A DNA stretch of 37,239 nucleotides, from the NCBI RefSeq assembly GCF_001435995.1, contig NZ_AYYQ01000018.1, positions 1,651 to 38,889 on the forward strand, in the 5' to 3' direction. The stretch is from Apilactobacillus ozensis DSM 23829 = JCM 17196. Lineage in GTDB: Bacteria > Bacillota > Bacilli > Lactobacillales > Lactobacillaceae. The position numbers and the translations under genes are program-made. The notes beneath the pieces are model-generated. The model did not search any database. It saw only the letters and a program-made list of their open reading frames with translations, and was not told where the DNA came from. Position 1 is the first letter of the stretch. Every line of letters begins with the position of its first letter. This document shows, in pieces, positions 1-7,341 of the stretch.

Positions 1-16
1 TTTATTATAATATTAT

Positions 17-90
<74 letters not shown>

Positions 91-103
91 TTGAAACAAG
101 TTT

Positions 104-177
104 GGTCCGTTGGTCTAGCTGGTTAGGACGCCTGCCTGTCACGCAGGAGATCACGAGTTCGAGTCTCGTACGGACCG
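104..177 (+). tRNA. tRNA-Asp (GUC)
   Basis: A 74-base cloverleaf. The acceptor arm GGTCCGT pairs with ACGGACC, and the discriminator base is G177 as expected for Asp. The anticodon stem is CCTGC/GCAGG with anticodon GTC at 138-140, and the T-arm contains GAGTTCGAGTCTC. CCA is not encoded. It is the last gene of the tRNA unit and is followed directly by a terminator. Confidence 0.96.
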
Positions 178-184
178 TCTACTT

Positions 185-218
185 AAAAAGAGAAATATCT
201 TTTGATATTTCTCTTTTT
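185..218 (+). terminator. Intrinsic terminator of the tRNA unit
   Basis: A perfect 15-bp inverted repeat (185-199 with 204-218) around a 4-base loop. The 3' arm ends in a run of Ts, and the structure starts eight bases after tRNA-Asp. It separates the tRNA operon from the following hydrolase gene. Confidence 0.9.
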
Positions 219-228
219 TGCTTTATAA

Positions 229-990
229 TTGTCTCGAGAGGTGATTGTTATTTATTTAAAAGTTTTAGGTTACTATGGTGGATATCCATATAATGATGTT
301 GGAACAAGTTCTTATTTACTAACTAGTAACAACTATAATCTGATGATTGACTGCGGCAGTGGAGACTTAATTAGTTTGGAAAACAATATTGATCCTCTTA
401 TGCTAGACTCAGTTTTAATATCTCATTATCATCATGATCACATGGCAGATATTGGTGTATTACAGTATTATTGGCAATTACATAATAAAAGACCAAACAA
501 AAGTATTTTACCCATATACGGAAATGATACTGATTTGAATATGGTTAAATCATTTAATTGGCCTAATTCTACAGTTGGAAAATCTTATAATGCCGGAAGC
601 GTTCTAAACCTAGGGCCTTTTGAGATTATTTTTAAAGAAGTTCACCATCCAGTTCCTTCATTTGCTATGCGCATTTTAGAAAAAAGTACCAATAAAGTAT
701 TAGTTTATACATCTGATACTTATTATTTTGACGAGTTAGTTGATTTCTCTAAAAATTCAGATTTATTAATTACAGATACCAATTTTTATGGTGATAAAAA
801 AGGTAAAAAATGGCATATGACTTCTGAAGAATCAGGCTTATTGGCTAAGAATTCTAATTCTAAAAAATTGTTGTTGAGTCATTTACCACAATATGGTGAT
901 TTAAATATTTTATTAAATGAAGCTAAAGAAAAATCATCTAATGACGTTGAGGTTTTGCTTGCTAAATTAAACTTATCAATTGAAATATAA
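229..990 (+). CDS. MBL-fold metallo-hydrolase
   Basis: A metallo-beta-lactamase-fold hydrolase of the RNase Z/ElaC-like branch found in Firmicutes; the substrate is unknown. Counting from TTG229, the metal motif HYHHDH is at residues 66-71, followed by HH139-140, Asp163 (YTSD) and His218 (LLSHLP), so the dinuclear zinc site looks complete. The start is uncertain. TTG229 gives 253 residues but has no upstream Shine-Dalgarno. A strong GAGGTG site at 238-243 lies inside that reading and is correctly spaced for an ATT codon at 250, which would give an N-terminus reading MYLKVLGYYGG. It lies between the tRNA terminator and mecA. No signal peptide is seen, so it is likely cytoplasmic. Confidence 0.85.
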   Translation: MSREVIVIYLKVLGYYGGYPYNDVGTSSYLLTSNNYNLMIDCGSGDLISLENNIDPLMLDSVLISHYHHDHMADIGVLQYYWQLHNKRPNKSILPIYGNDTDLNMVKSFNWPNSTVGKSYNAGSVLNLGPFEIIFKEVHHPVPSFAMRILEKSTNKVLVYTSDTYYFDELVDFSKNSDLLITDTNFYGDKKGKKWHMTSEESGLLAKNSNSKKLLLSHLPQYGDLNILLNEAKEKSSNDVEVLLAKLNLSIEI

Positions 991-1002
991 GGAACTTTAT
1001 AG

Positions 1003-1031
1003 TTTACCAATTAACTCTAATGTTATATCAT
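1003..1031 (+). promoter_or_regulatory. Candidate mecA promoter
   Basis: TTTACC (1003-1008) and TATCAT (1026-1031) are separated by 17 bases, in the only sizeable gap before mecA. The -35 is imperfect and overlaps the first copy of a 9-base direct repeat (1006-1014). This is an assignment by eye. Confidence 0.35.
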
Positions 1032-1048
1032 GGTTTTACACCAATTAA
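1006..1048 (+). repeat. Direct repeat upstream of mecA
   Basis: ACCAATTAA occurs at 1006-1014 and again at 1040-1048, both preceded by a TTTAC-like stretch, with 34 bases from start to start. The copies flank the candidate mecA -10 region. It could be a regulator binding site, or chance in AT-rich DNA. Confidence 0.3.
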
Positions 1049-1068
1049 TACGAAGTGAGGTGTTTTTT

Positions 1069-1701
1069 ATGGAAATGGAAAGAATAAATGAAGACACCAT
1101 CCGAGTTTTGATAAATAATAGTGATTTAGATGAACGCGGAATAACTGTTTTAGATTTATTAGGTAACCGAAAACAAATTGAAGGTTTCTTTTATAGCATT
1201 TTAGAAGAAGTTGATTCTGAACATCAATTTCAACAAGATGGTTCTGTTACTTTTCAAGTTTTGCCAAATAAAAACGGTTTAGAATTATTTATAAGCAAAG
1301 GTGAACATATAGATCAGGATGATTCTTTTAGTAATTCAACTACTATAGACAATAATGATATAAAAAATGCTGATAATTATAGTTTAAATAATAATGATGA
1401 CGCTTATACTAGAAATTTCATTATTAAATTTAATTCTTTTGAAGATTTTATAAGTTTATCTAAAGTACTAAGAATAGAAAATGGTGCTTCTAATCTTTAC
1501 TTTTATAAAAGTAAATACTTCTTAGAGCTTACATTTTTTGTCAACGTAGGTGGAACCGATGAAGAAAGCATTAAAGACAGTTTAGCTATTGCCTATGAAT
1601 ATGGCAACAAGTTTGATAAAAATTCTAGATTTTTCGACGAGCATGGTAAGCGTATTATGGATACGGGAGCTTTAGAATTAGCTAGATATTATTTTAAATA
1701 G
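1069..1701 (+). CDS. mecA: Adaptor protein MecA
   Basis: An adaptor that delivers substrates to the ClpC-ClpP protease; in B. subtilis it targets ComK and helps assemble the ClpC hexamer. The protein has 210 residues. The N-terminal substrate-binding part begins MEMERINEDTIRVLI, a central Asn/Asp/Ser-rich linker covers about residues 80-115, and the C-terminal ClpC-binding domain follows. ATG1069 is chosen over the in-frame ATG1030 because GTGAGGTG (1055-1062) sits 6 bases upstream and because the family N-terminus matches from there. It is followed by its own terminator and then coiA, the same neighbourhood as in B. subtilis. Confidence 0.93.
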   Translation: MEMERINEDTIRVLINNSDLDERGITVLDLLGNRKQIEGFFYSILEEVDSEHQFQQDGSVTFQVLPNKNGLELFISKGEHIDQDDSFSNSTTIDNNDIKNADNYSLNNNDDAYTRNFIIKFNSFEDFISLSKVLRIENGASNLYFYKSKYFLELTFFVNVGGTDEESIKDSLAIAYEYGNKFDKNSRFFDEHGKRIMDTGALELARYYFK

Positions 1702-1732
1702 AAAGATAGCGGAATTTTTCGCTATCTTTTTT
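1702..1732 (+). terminator. Intrinsic terminator after mecA
   Basis: A 10-bp stem (AAAGATAGCG at 1702-1711 with CGCTATCTTT at 1720-1729) with an 8-base loop and a T-run. It overlaps the last base of the mecA stop codon region and separates mecA from coiA. Confidence 0.88.
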
Positions 1733-1761
1733 CGTATATTATTAAAAAAGGTGACTGTCGG

Positions 1762-2829
1762 ATGCTAACAGCGAATGATGAAAATAACCATAAAGTTTTT
1801 GCATCAAGAAAATTAAATTCTCAAAGGTATTTTTGTACATCCTGTGGGAATCCAGTTTTCATAAAATTAGGTAATTTTAAATGTGCTCATTTTGCTCATT
1901 TTTCAAATTATAATTGTAATATTAACAATGAAAGTGAAACTAATGAACATATAATTGGAAAATTAGCAATATCTAAATTTTTACATAAAAATAACGTTTT
2001 CATTGAAAAGTATCTACCAAGTATTAAGCAAAGACCAGATATTATGTTTGATGACAATGTAGTAGAATTTCAATGTAGCAGTATAAATATTAAACGTCTT
2101 AATGAAAGAAATGATGGTTATTCAAAATTAAAAATAAAATATTTTTGGATTTTAGGAAGTAAATATTATCAGAATAAATTTAATCAATCGATTAAAAAGT
2201 TTTATACATACTCAATAAAGTTGGGGTTTTATATACTTTTTTGGGATTTTAAATCTTCTGAGCTAATAGTTAATTACCAAATTTCAATGATAGATGGCAA
2301 AATTATTTTCAAGGAACAGAGATTTAGTGACTGGAATTCATTTTTAGTTTTCAAAAGTAAAATGAATTTTGGTCAGTTTATTATAAGAAATTCTTTAATT
2401 TATAGTATTAAAAAAATAGAAAAAGACCTATTTTATAAAAATAAATTACTACAAAATGTTCAAAATACATGTTATCAAAATGATTTCAACTTGCTAACAT
2501 GTCCGTTGCTTTTTCATTTTCCTAGACGAACTATTCCTTTATATAAAATCAATCCCATTTTTTTAAGAATATATATTTTTAATATTTTAAATAACAATAG
2601 TGAAGATTATGTATTTAATTATGTAATAAGTAATTTCATCAATCTAACTCTAGTGTCTCCTGATATTGTGGCTAGATTTATTAAAAACGATATAAATGAA
2701 TATATGAATAGGTTGATTAAAGGAAAATATATAACTAAAATTAACGACATTTATCATATAAATCGTGTTCCTAAAGATTTTTTAACCTTTAATGATAAAA
2801 TAAATAAAGTCTACAAACTAAACTTGTAG
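1762..2829 (+). CDS. coiA: Competence protein CoiA-like nuclease
   Basis: A CoiA-family protein of 355 residues. CoiA is a late competence protein needed for processing incoming DNA in transformation, and the family is predicted to be nuclease-like. Visible elements are a putative zinc-binding N-terminus (C25xxC28, C41, H43, H46), E59 and H63, then RPD at 91-93 and VEFQ at 101-104, which fit the PD-(D/E)xK-type core (acidic residue, then E-x-Q). The C-terminal half is poorly conserved and very AT-rich. ATG1762 has AAGGTG 8 bases upstream. The last eleven codons and the stop lie within the arm and loop of a terminator shared with the convergent downstream gene. Confidence 0.88.
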   Translation: MLTANDENNHKVFASRKLNSQRYFCTSCGNPVFIKLGNFKCAHFAHFSNYNCNINNESETNEHIIGKLAISKFLHKNNVFIEKYLPSIKQRPDIMFDDNVVEFQCSSINIKRLNERNDGYSKLKIKYFWILGSKYYQNKFNQSIKKFYTYSIKLGFYILFWDFKSSELIVNYQISMIDGKIIFKEQRFSDWNSFLVFKSKMNFGQFIIRNSLIYSIKKIEKDLFYKNKLLQNVQNTCYQNDFNLLTCPLLFHFPRRTIPLYKINPIFLRIYIFNILNNNSEDYVFNYVISNFINLTLVSPDIVARFIKNDINEYMNRLIKGKYITKINDIYHINRVPKDFLTFNDKINKVYKLNL

Positions 2830-2845
2830 ACTTTATTTATTTTAT
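2795..2845. terminator. Bidirectional terminator shared by coiA and yjbH
   Basis: A perfect 22-bp inverted repeat (2795-2816 with 2824-2845) with a 7-base loop. The left arm is coding sequence for the end of coiA, whose stop is at 2827-2829. The right arm contains the stop of the minus-strand gene (2837-2839). The arms are AT-rich at their bases and so give a U-tract for both strands. Confidence 0.85.
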
Positions 2846-3448
2846 TATATGCAATTTACAAAATTTACCATATTTTTGGGTATTAAAGATTCTTTCTTTA
2901 CAACAAGTTTTAAATAAAATAGAGTAATTTATGTTTTTTAGCATAATTCCATCACTATTTATTTTGCTGCAATCGAATAAAACGGCTGAATCAGGACTAG
3001 TAACATTCATCTGATTAGCCAATAACTGGTCTTTTTTTAACTCTCTTTTAGCTAATTTAGAAACTCGATCTTCTCTAAACATTTCCAAATCTAATTTGGC
3101 TTTTTCTGCAATTGAAAAAATTAATTCTTCAGAATATTGTTTATTATTGAATAATAATTCTTCTTGTAAATACATTAAGAAATTTCGTCCACGTTTCATT
3201 CCTTGAAACAGTGCTGCTTTATAATCTAAGATTATTCTATAATATAATTTTTGTACTTTGTTTATAGTTACATTTTCATTCTTAAGTTCCATTTTTTTAA
3301 GAGTTTTGTTTATAATTCTTAAGTTAAGCATAGGTATAAATTGAAATTTAAATTTATAATCTAGGTCGTTAGAAATGTTTGTAACAATGTTTTCAGCTTT
3401 CATACATTTTTTACATAACGGATCGACAAATAAAAATAATTCAAACAT
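2837..3448 (-). CDS. DsbA-family protein, SpxH/YjbH-like ClpXP adaptor
   Basis: A thioredoxin/DsbA-fold protein of the YjbH (SpxH) family. In B. subtilis YjbH binds the regulator Spx and speeds its degradation by ClpXP. The start reads MFELFLFVDPLCKKCMKAEN, with a CxxC pair at Cys12 and Cys15 in the position typical of the family. At 203 residues it is shorter than the B. subtilis and Staphylococcus proteins, and it lacks the N-terminal His-rich extension I know from B. subtilis. A C-terminal cluster (Cys182, Cys183, Cys197, His200) could bind metal. The start has AGGAGGGG a few bases upstream. Its place between coiA and the alarmone synthetase matches the B. subtilis yjb order, but without pepF. 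The adaptor role is inferred from family and context. Confidence 0.82.
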   Translation of the reverse strand: MFELFLFVDPLCKKCMKAENIVTNISNDLDYKFKFQFIPMLNLRIINKTLKKMELKNENVTINKVQKLYYRIILDYKAALFQGMKRGRNFLMYLQEELLFNNKQYSEELIFSIAEKAKLDLEMFREDRVSKLAKRELKKDQLLANQMNVTSPDSAVLFDCSKINSDGIMLKNINYSILFKTCCKERIFNTQKYGKFCKLHIIK

Positions 3449-3492
3449 TTAACCCCTCCTAACTAAATTAATTATCGTAAAACTCATATAAA

Positions 3493-3520
3493 AGCATACC
3501 AAATTTGTAACTAAATACAA
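3493..3520 (-). promoter_or_regulatory. Candidate yjbH promoter (extended -10)
   Basis: Read on the minus strand, TTGTAT (3520-3515) and TATGCT (3498-3493) are separated by 16 bases, with TGG directly before the -10 (extended -10). The gene start is about 45 bases downstream, with a strong ribosome binding site. Confidence 0.5.
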
Positions 3521-3549
3521 TAAATTTGCTTAAAGAAATATAATAATTA

Positions 3550-3578
3550 TTGACATTTATGTGAACATGTAATTTATT
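3550..3578 (+). promoter_or_regulatory. Candidate promoter of the relQ-ppnK-rluD unit
   Basis: A consensus TTGACA -35 (3550-3555) is followed after 17 bases by TTTATT (3573-3578). A second option is the extended -10 TGGTAAAAT ending at 3603, with a weak TTGAGG -35 at 15 bases. It lies in the divergent gap between yjbH and relQ, and one of the two very likely drives relQ. Confidence 0.45.
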
Positions 3579-3637
3579 GAGGGTATGTAAAGTATGGTAA
3601 AATTAAATAGTAAATACGGTCTATGGTGGTGAAAAAT

Positions 3638-4261
3638 ATGGAAGAATGGGATGCTTTTTTGTTTCCTTATCAACAGGCTGTTAGTGAATTAAAAATTAAA
3701 CTACGTGGCATAAAAAAAGAATTTGAAAGAAATAGGCAAACTGCACCAATTGAATTTGTTACAGGAAGAGTGAAGCCGGTTTCTAGCATTAAAGAAAAAA
3801 TGGTTAGACGCTATATTTCTGAGGACAGATTAGCTCAAGATATGGAAGACATAGCTGGGTTGAGAATTATTTGTCCTTTTGTCGATGATATATATAAGGT
3901 AGTTGACATATTAAGAAAAAGGGGCGATTTAAATATTTTAGAAGAACGAGACTATGTTCATAATGCTAAAAACAGTGGTTATCGATCTTATCACATTGTT
4001 TTTGAATATGGAATTGATTTGTACAATGGTGAGAAAAGTATTCTAGCTGAAATTCAAATTAGAACTTTGGCAATGAATTTTTGGGCAACTGTTGAACATT
4101 CTTTAGGATATAAGCATAAGGGGGAATTCCCTGATGACCTAAAGAAAAGATTACAAATAGCGGCTACTAAAACTTTTAAGTTGGATGAGGACATGTTAAA
4201 AATAAAAGATGAGCTGGAGTACATTAATAGTAGTGATTCAAACATTAAGGATGATGAATAA
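3638..4261 (+). CDS. relQ: Small alarmone synthetase (GTP pyrophosphokinase) RelQ/YjbM
   Basis: A single-domain (p)ppGpp synthetase that transfers pyrophosphate from ATP to GDP or GTP, with no hydrolase, TGS or ACT domain. The 207-residue length fits the RelQ class of tetrameric small alarmone synthetases. RelA/SpoT synthetase motifs are visible: DMEDIAGLRIICPFVDD, then SGYRSYHIVFEY, then AEIQIRTLAMNFWATVEH with the conserved EIQIRT and WA. ATG3638 is chosen over ATG3623 because GGTGGTGA sits 5-6 bases before it and the family starts at this Trp-rich segment. It overlaps the NAD kinase gene by one base (TAATG), so the two are translationally coupled, as in yjbM-ppnK of B. subtilis. Confidence 0.92.
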   Translation: MEEWDAFLFPYQQAVSELKIKLRGIKKEFERNRQTAPIEFVTGRVKPVSSIKEKMVRRYISEDRLAQDMEDIAGLRIICPFVDDIYKVVDILRKRGDLNILEERDYVHNAKNSGYRSYHIVFEYGIDLYNGEKSILAEIQIRTLAMNFWATVEHSLGYKHKGEFPDDLKKRLQIAATKTFKLDEDMLKIKDELEYINSSDSNIKDDE

Positions 4262-5070
4262 TGAAAGTAGCAATTTATAGCAATGACGGTAAAACATCTA
4301 ATAAGGTTGCTAACCAATTAAGAAATAAAATATCTAATTCTAGCCTATTAGAATATGATGGTCTTAATCCTGAAATAGTCATATCAGTGGGTGGAGATGG
4401 AACGTTACTTTCTGCCTTTCATCATTACAACGATTCTGTAAATAATATTAGATTTGTTGGTATTCATACAGGACATTTAGGCTTTTATACAGATTGGCGT
4501 GACTATGAAGTTTCTAAGTTAATCGATAGTTTAGAACATGACAATGGGCAAAGTGTGAGCTATCCTTTATTGTCTATAAAAATAGAGTATACCGATGATG
4601 GCCCTGACGATAATTTAGTAGCTTTGAATGAATCTACTTTAAAACAGATTAATGGAACCATGGTTACAGACGTTTACATCAAAGGTGAGTTTTTTGAGAA
4701 ATTTAGAGGGGATGGATTATGTATTTCGACTCCAACTGGTTCAACAGCTTATAATAAATCAGTCGGCGGAGCTATCATTAATCCACAATTAAATGCTATT
4801 CAGGTTTCTGAAATGGCGTCAATTAATAACCGAGTTTTTAGAACTTTAGGCTCGCCGATTATTATTCCACCCGATGAATGGATTACAATAGTGCCAGATA
4901 ATCCTATGTATAATATATTGACTTGTGATCAATTATTTATCAAAAATCGTTTAATAAAATCAATATCTTATAGCATTTCCGATAGTAGAATTTATTTTGC
5001 ACAGTATCGCCATACTCATTTTTGGAAAAGAGTAAGTAACTCGTTTATTGGAGTTCATAATAATGACTGA
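4261..5070 (+). CDS. nadK: NAD kinase
   Basis: An ATP-dependent NAD kinase (PpnK/NadF) that makes NADP in the cytoplasm. It has 269 residues, normal for Firmicutes. The signature GGDGT lies at residues 44-48 with the catalytic Asp46. The NAD-binding segment GDGLCISTPTGSTAYNKSVG contains the conserved TPTGSTAY, and there is a C-terminal beta-sandwich. It starts on the relQ stop codon and overlaps the next gene by 8 bases, forming a tight relQ-nadK-rluD operon. Confidence 0.95.
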   Translation: MKVAIYSNDGKTSNKVANQLRNKISNSSLLEYDGLNPEIVISVGGDGTLLSAFHHYNDSVNNIRFVGIHTGHLGFYTDWRDYEVSKLIDSLEHDNGQSVSYPLLSIKIEYTDDGPDDNLVALNESTLKQINGTMVTDVYIKGEFFEKFRGDGLCISTPTGSTAYNKSVGGAIINPQLNAIQVSEMASINNRVFRTLGSPIIIPPDEWITIVPDNPMYNILTCDQLFIKNRLIKSISYSISDSRIYFAQYRHTHFWKRVSNSFIGVHNND

Positions 5071-5941
5071 GTTTAATTGGACTATGCAAGATAATCAACC
5101 AATGAAACTAAGAACGTTGCTTATGCAACATGGAGTTACTAGAACACTCTTCAAGGCAATTAAATTTCATGGTGGAAAAACTATAGTTAATAACAAGGAA
5201 AGGTATGCTAATTTTGTAATAAAAAAAGATGACAAGATAAAATTAGTATTACCGCCAGAACCGTCAAATGATTATGTGAAACCTTCATATAAGCAAGTTA
5301 ACATTATTTACGAGGATGAACATTTCTTAGTAATAAATAAACCAGCTGGATTAGCATCAGTTCCATCTCGAATTTATAGTGAAGATAGTCTAGTTAATCG
5401 TGTTAAAGGATATTATTTAAAAAAGCAATATGCTAATCAAAAAGTTCATATTGTTACTAGATTAGATAAAGATACTAGTGGGCTGGTTTTATTTGCTAAA
5501 CATCATCTGGCTCACTCGGTACTTGATAAGCAGTTAAAAGATCATAAATTAAGTAAAACGTATATGGCTTTAGCTAGCGGTAAAATTCATCACAAACACT
5601 GTCAAATTAATCTACCTATTGGAAGGTTACAGGATTCATTTGTTAAAAGAACAGTTAGAGACGACGGCAAGATGTCTAAAACTGAGTTTTGGGTATTAAA
5701 AGTTAGTAGAAATGCTACCTTAGTAAAGGTAAGACTACTGACTGGTAGGACGCATCAAATACGTGTTCATTTTAGTTATATCGGTCATCCATTACTAGGT
5801 GATTGGTTATATAATCCTAAAGATAAAAGTATGAGCAGACAGGCTTTACACTGCTATAATTTAAGGTTTTATAGTCCTTTTGACAAAAAGAATATCAACT
5901 GTCATGCTGACTTACCAGATGATATAAATAGCTTGATTTAA
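5063..5941 (+). CDS. RluA/RluD-family pseudouridine synthase
   Basis: Converts uridine to pseudouridine in RNA; the target, probably 23S rRNA, cannot be read from the sequence. It has 292 residues. A short degenerate S4-like N-terminal part is followed by the catalytic domain. The motif RLDKDTSGLVLFAK carries the catalytic Asp at about residue 135, and LTGRTHQIRVHF is the second family hallmark. ATG5063 is preferred over TTG5048 because TTGGAG (5048-5053) is properly spaced for it and family N-termini begin here. It overlaps nadK by 8 bases and corresponds to yjbO in B. subtilis. Confidence 0.92.
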   Translation: MTEFNWTMQDNQPMKLRTLLMQHGVTRTLFKAIKFHGGKTIVNNKERYANFVIKKDDKIKLVLPPEPSNDYVKPSYKQVNIIYEDEHFLVINKPAGLASVPSRIYSEDSLVNRVKGYYLKKQYANQKVHIVTRLDKDTSGLVLFAKHHLAHSVLDKQLKDHKLSKTYMALASGKIHHKHCQINLPIGRLQDSFVKRTVRDDGKMSKTEFWVLKVSRNATLVKVRLLTGRTHQIRVHFSYIGHPLLGDWLYNPKDKSMSRQALHCYNLRFYSPFDKKNINCHADLPDDINSLI

Positions 5942-5950
5942 GGAGTAATT

Positions 5951-6796
5951 ATGAAAAAAATTGAGATAGCTAAAAAGTTTCTTAACTCTAGTTTAGAAAT
6001 GTTTAGATGTCCCATATGTCATGATAACTTTATAAAAGTGAGTGACAATGGAATAGTATGTTTTAATAATCATAATTTAGATTTATCTAAAAAAGGTAGT
6101 TTGTATTTTATTAATCATAAAGTTAACTCTGAATATGATAAAAAGATGCTTTTATCTAGGAGAAATATAATAAATTTTGGCCTTTTTAATGGAATTATTA
6201 ATGAAATATCAAATAAAATTCCTAATAGTTCTCAATCTATTTTAGATATTGGATGTGGTGAGGGAACACCATTGAATTATTTATTGAATAAACGTAATAA
6301 TATTGATAAAGGGATAGGCTTTGATATTTCTAAGCCAGGAATTAATTTGGCTACCGATTATAATGACTTAAATGCTTTTTATTGTGTTGCTGATTTAACT
6401 CAGTTGCCTTTTTTAGATGATTCTTTTGATGTAATAGTGGATTTATTTTCACCTTCCGCATATTCTGAATTCAATCGAGTTATTAGAAAAAATGGCCATT
6501 TAATAAAAGTCATTCCTAACGCTAACTATTTAATTGAGTTGAGACATTTACTTTATGGCGAGCATAAAGATCGTAGTAGTTATGATAATCACAAAGTTTT
6601 AGATTTATATATGAAAAATTATCCAAATTCAGAAGTAAGCAACGTAAAGTATACTTTAGAACTTCCAGATGAACTAAAAAAAGATTTAGTTTTAATGACA
6701 CCCATGCATTGGGGGAAAGAAGTTAACAAAGATTTAAATATGGATAAATTAAGTCAAATAACAGTAGATGTTTGTGTGTTAGATACAAAATTTTAA
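5951..6796 (+). CDS. RlmA-like 23S rRNA (guanine-N1) methyltransferase
   Basis: A SAM-dependent methyltransferase of the RlmA family, which methylates N1 of a guanine in 23S rRNA helix 35 (G745 in RlmA-I, G748 in RlmA-II/TlrB). It has 281 residues. The N-terminal zinc finger is complete (Cys20, Cys23, Cys37, His41), and the SAM motif ILDIGCGEG lies at 97-105. ATG5951 sits 8 bases after AAGGAG. Gram-positive homologues usually act on G748, but I cannot tell which base is used here. It is 9 bases downstream of the pseudouridine synthase and close to trmL, making a run of RNA-modification genes. Confidence 0.85.
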   Translation: MKKIEIAKKFLNSSLEMFRCPICHDNFIKVSDNGIVCFNNHNLDLSKKGSLYFINHKVNSEYDKKMLLSRRNIINFGLFNGIINEISNKIPNSSQSILDIGCGEGTPLNYLLNKRNNIDKGIGFDISKPGINLATDYNDLNAFYCVADLTQLPFLDDSFDVIVDLFSPSAYSEFNRVIRKNGHLIKVIPNANYLIELRHLLYGEHKDRSSYDNHKVLDLYMKNYPNSEVSNVKYTLELPDELKKDLVLMTPMHWGKEVNKDLNMDKLSQITVDVCVLDTKF

Positions 6797-6816
6797 TTAA
6801 AGGAGTTTTATATAAA

Positions 6817-7329
6817 ATGACTAATCATATTGTTTTATTTGAACCACTAATGCCAGCTAACACTGGGAATATTGCTAGAACATGTGCAGGTACTGATACA
6901 GTGCTAGATTTGATTAAGCCTCTCGGTTTTTCAGTAGACGATAAGCATTTAAAAAGAGCAGGGCTAGACTATTGGGATAAAGTGAATATCAATTATCATG
7001 AAAGCTTACCTGAATTCATGAAAACTTTAGATAACAACTCACGTCTGCTTTTAGTTTCAAAATTTGCCGAAAAAGATTATACCAGTGTTAATTACAATAA
7101 CGAAGAGCTGGATTATTATTTTATGTTTGGTAAGGAAACAACTGGGTTACCTGAACAATTTATGCGAGACAACTCTGAAAAAGCAATTAGAATTCCACAA
7201 GACGATACGCATATAAGAGCTTTAAATCTTTCTAATACTTGTGCAATTGTTATATATGAAGCTTTAAGGCAACAAAACTTTCCTAATCTTGAAAAGTCAC
7301 ATAAGTATGAATATGATAAATTGAAATAA
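6817..7329 (+). CDS. trmL: tRNA (cytidine(34)-2'-O)-methyltransferase TrmL
   Basis: A SPOUT-class methyltransferase that 2'-O-methylates the wobble base of tRNA-Leu. It has 170 residues. Family motifs are NTGNIARTCAGT near the N-terminus, FGKETTGLPEQF in the middle, and the C-terminal trefoil-knot segment RIPQDD...RALNLSNTCAIVIYEALRQ. ATG6817 follows AAGGAG by 11 bases. An earlier in-frame TTG at 6772 would run back into the upstream gene and adds residues foreign to the family. It lies between the rRNA methyltransferase and ftsK on the same strand and is probably co-transcribed with them. Confidence 0.93.
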   Translation: MTNHIVLFEPLMPANTGNIARTCAGTDTVLDLIKPLGFSVDDKHLKRAGLDYWDKVNINYHESLPEFMKTLDNNSRLLLVSKFAEKDYTSVNYNNEELDYYFMFGKETTGLPEQFMRDNSEKAIRIPQDDTHIRALNLSNTCAIVIYEALRQQNFPNLEKSHKYEYDKLK

Positions 7330-7341
7330 AGAGGTTTTAGT

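Noticed and set aside
102-293. A 63-codon open frame over tRNA-Asp and its terminator.
   Set aside because: It lies across a clear tRNA gene and a terminator, has no ribosome binding site and no recognisable protein features.
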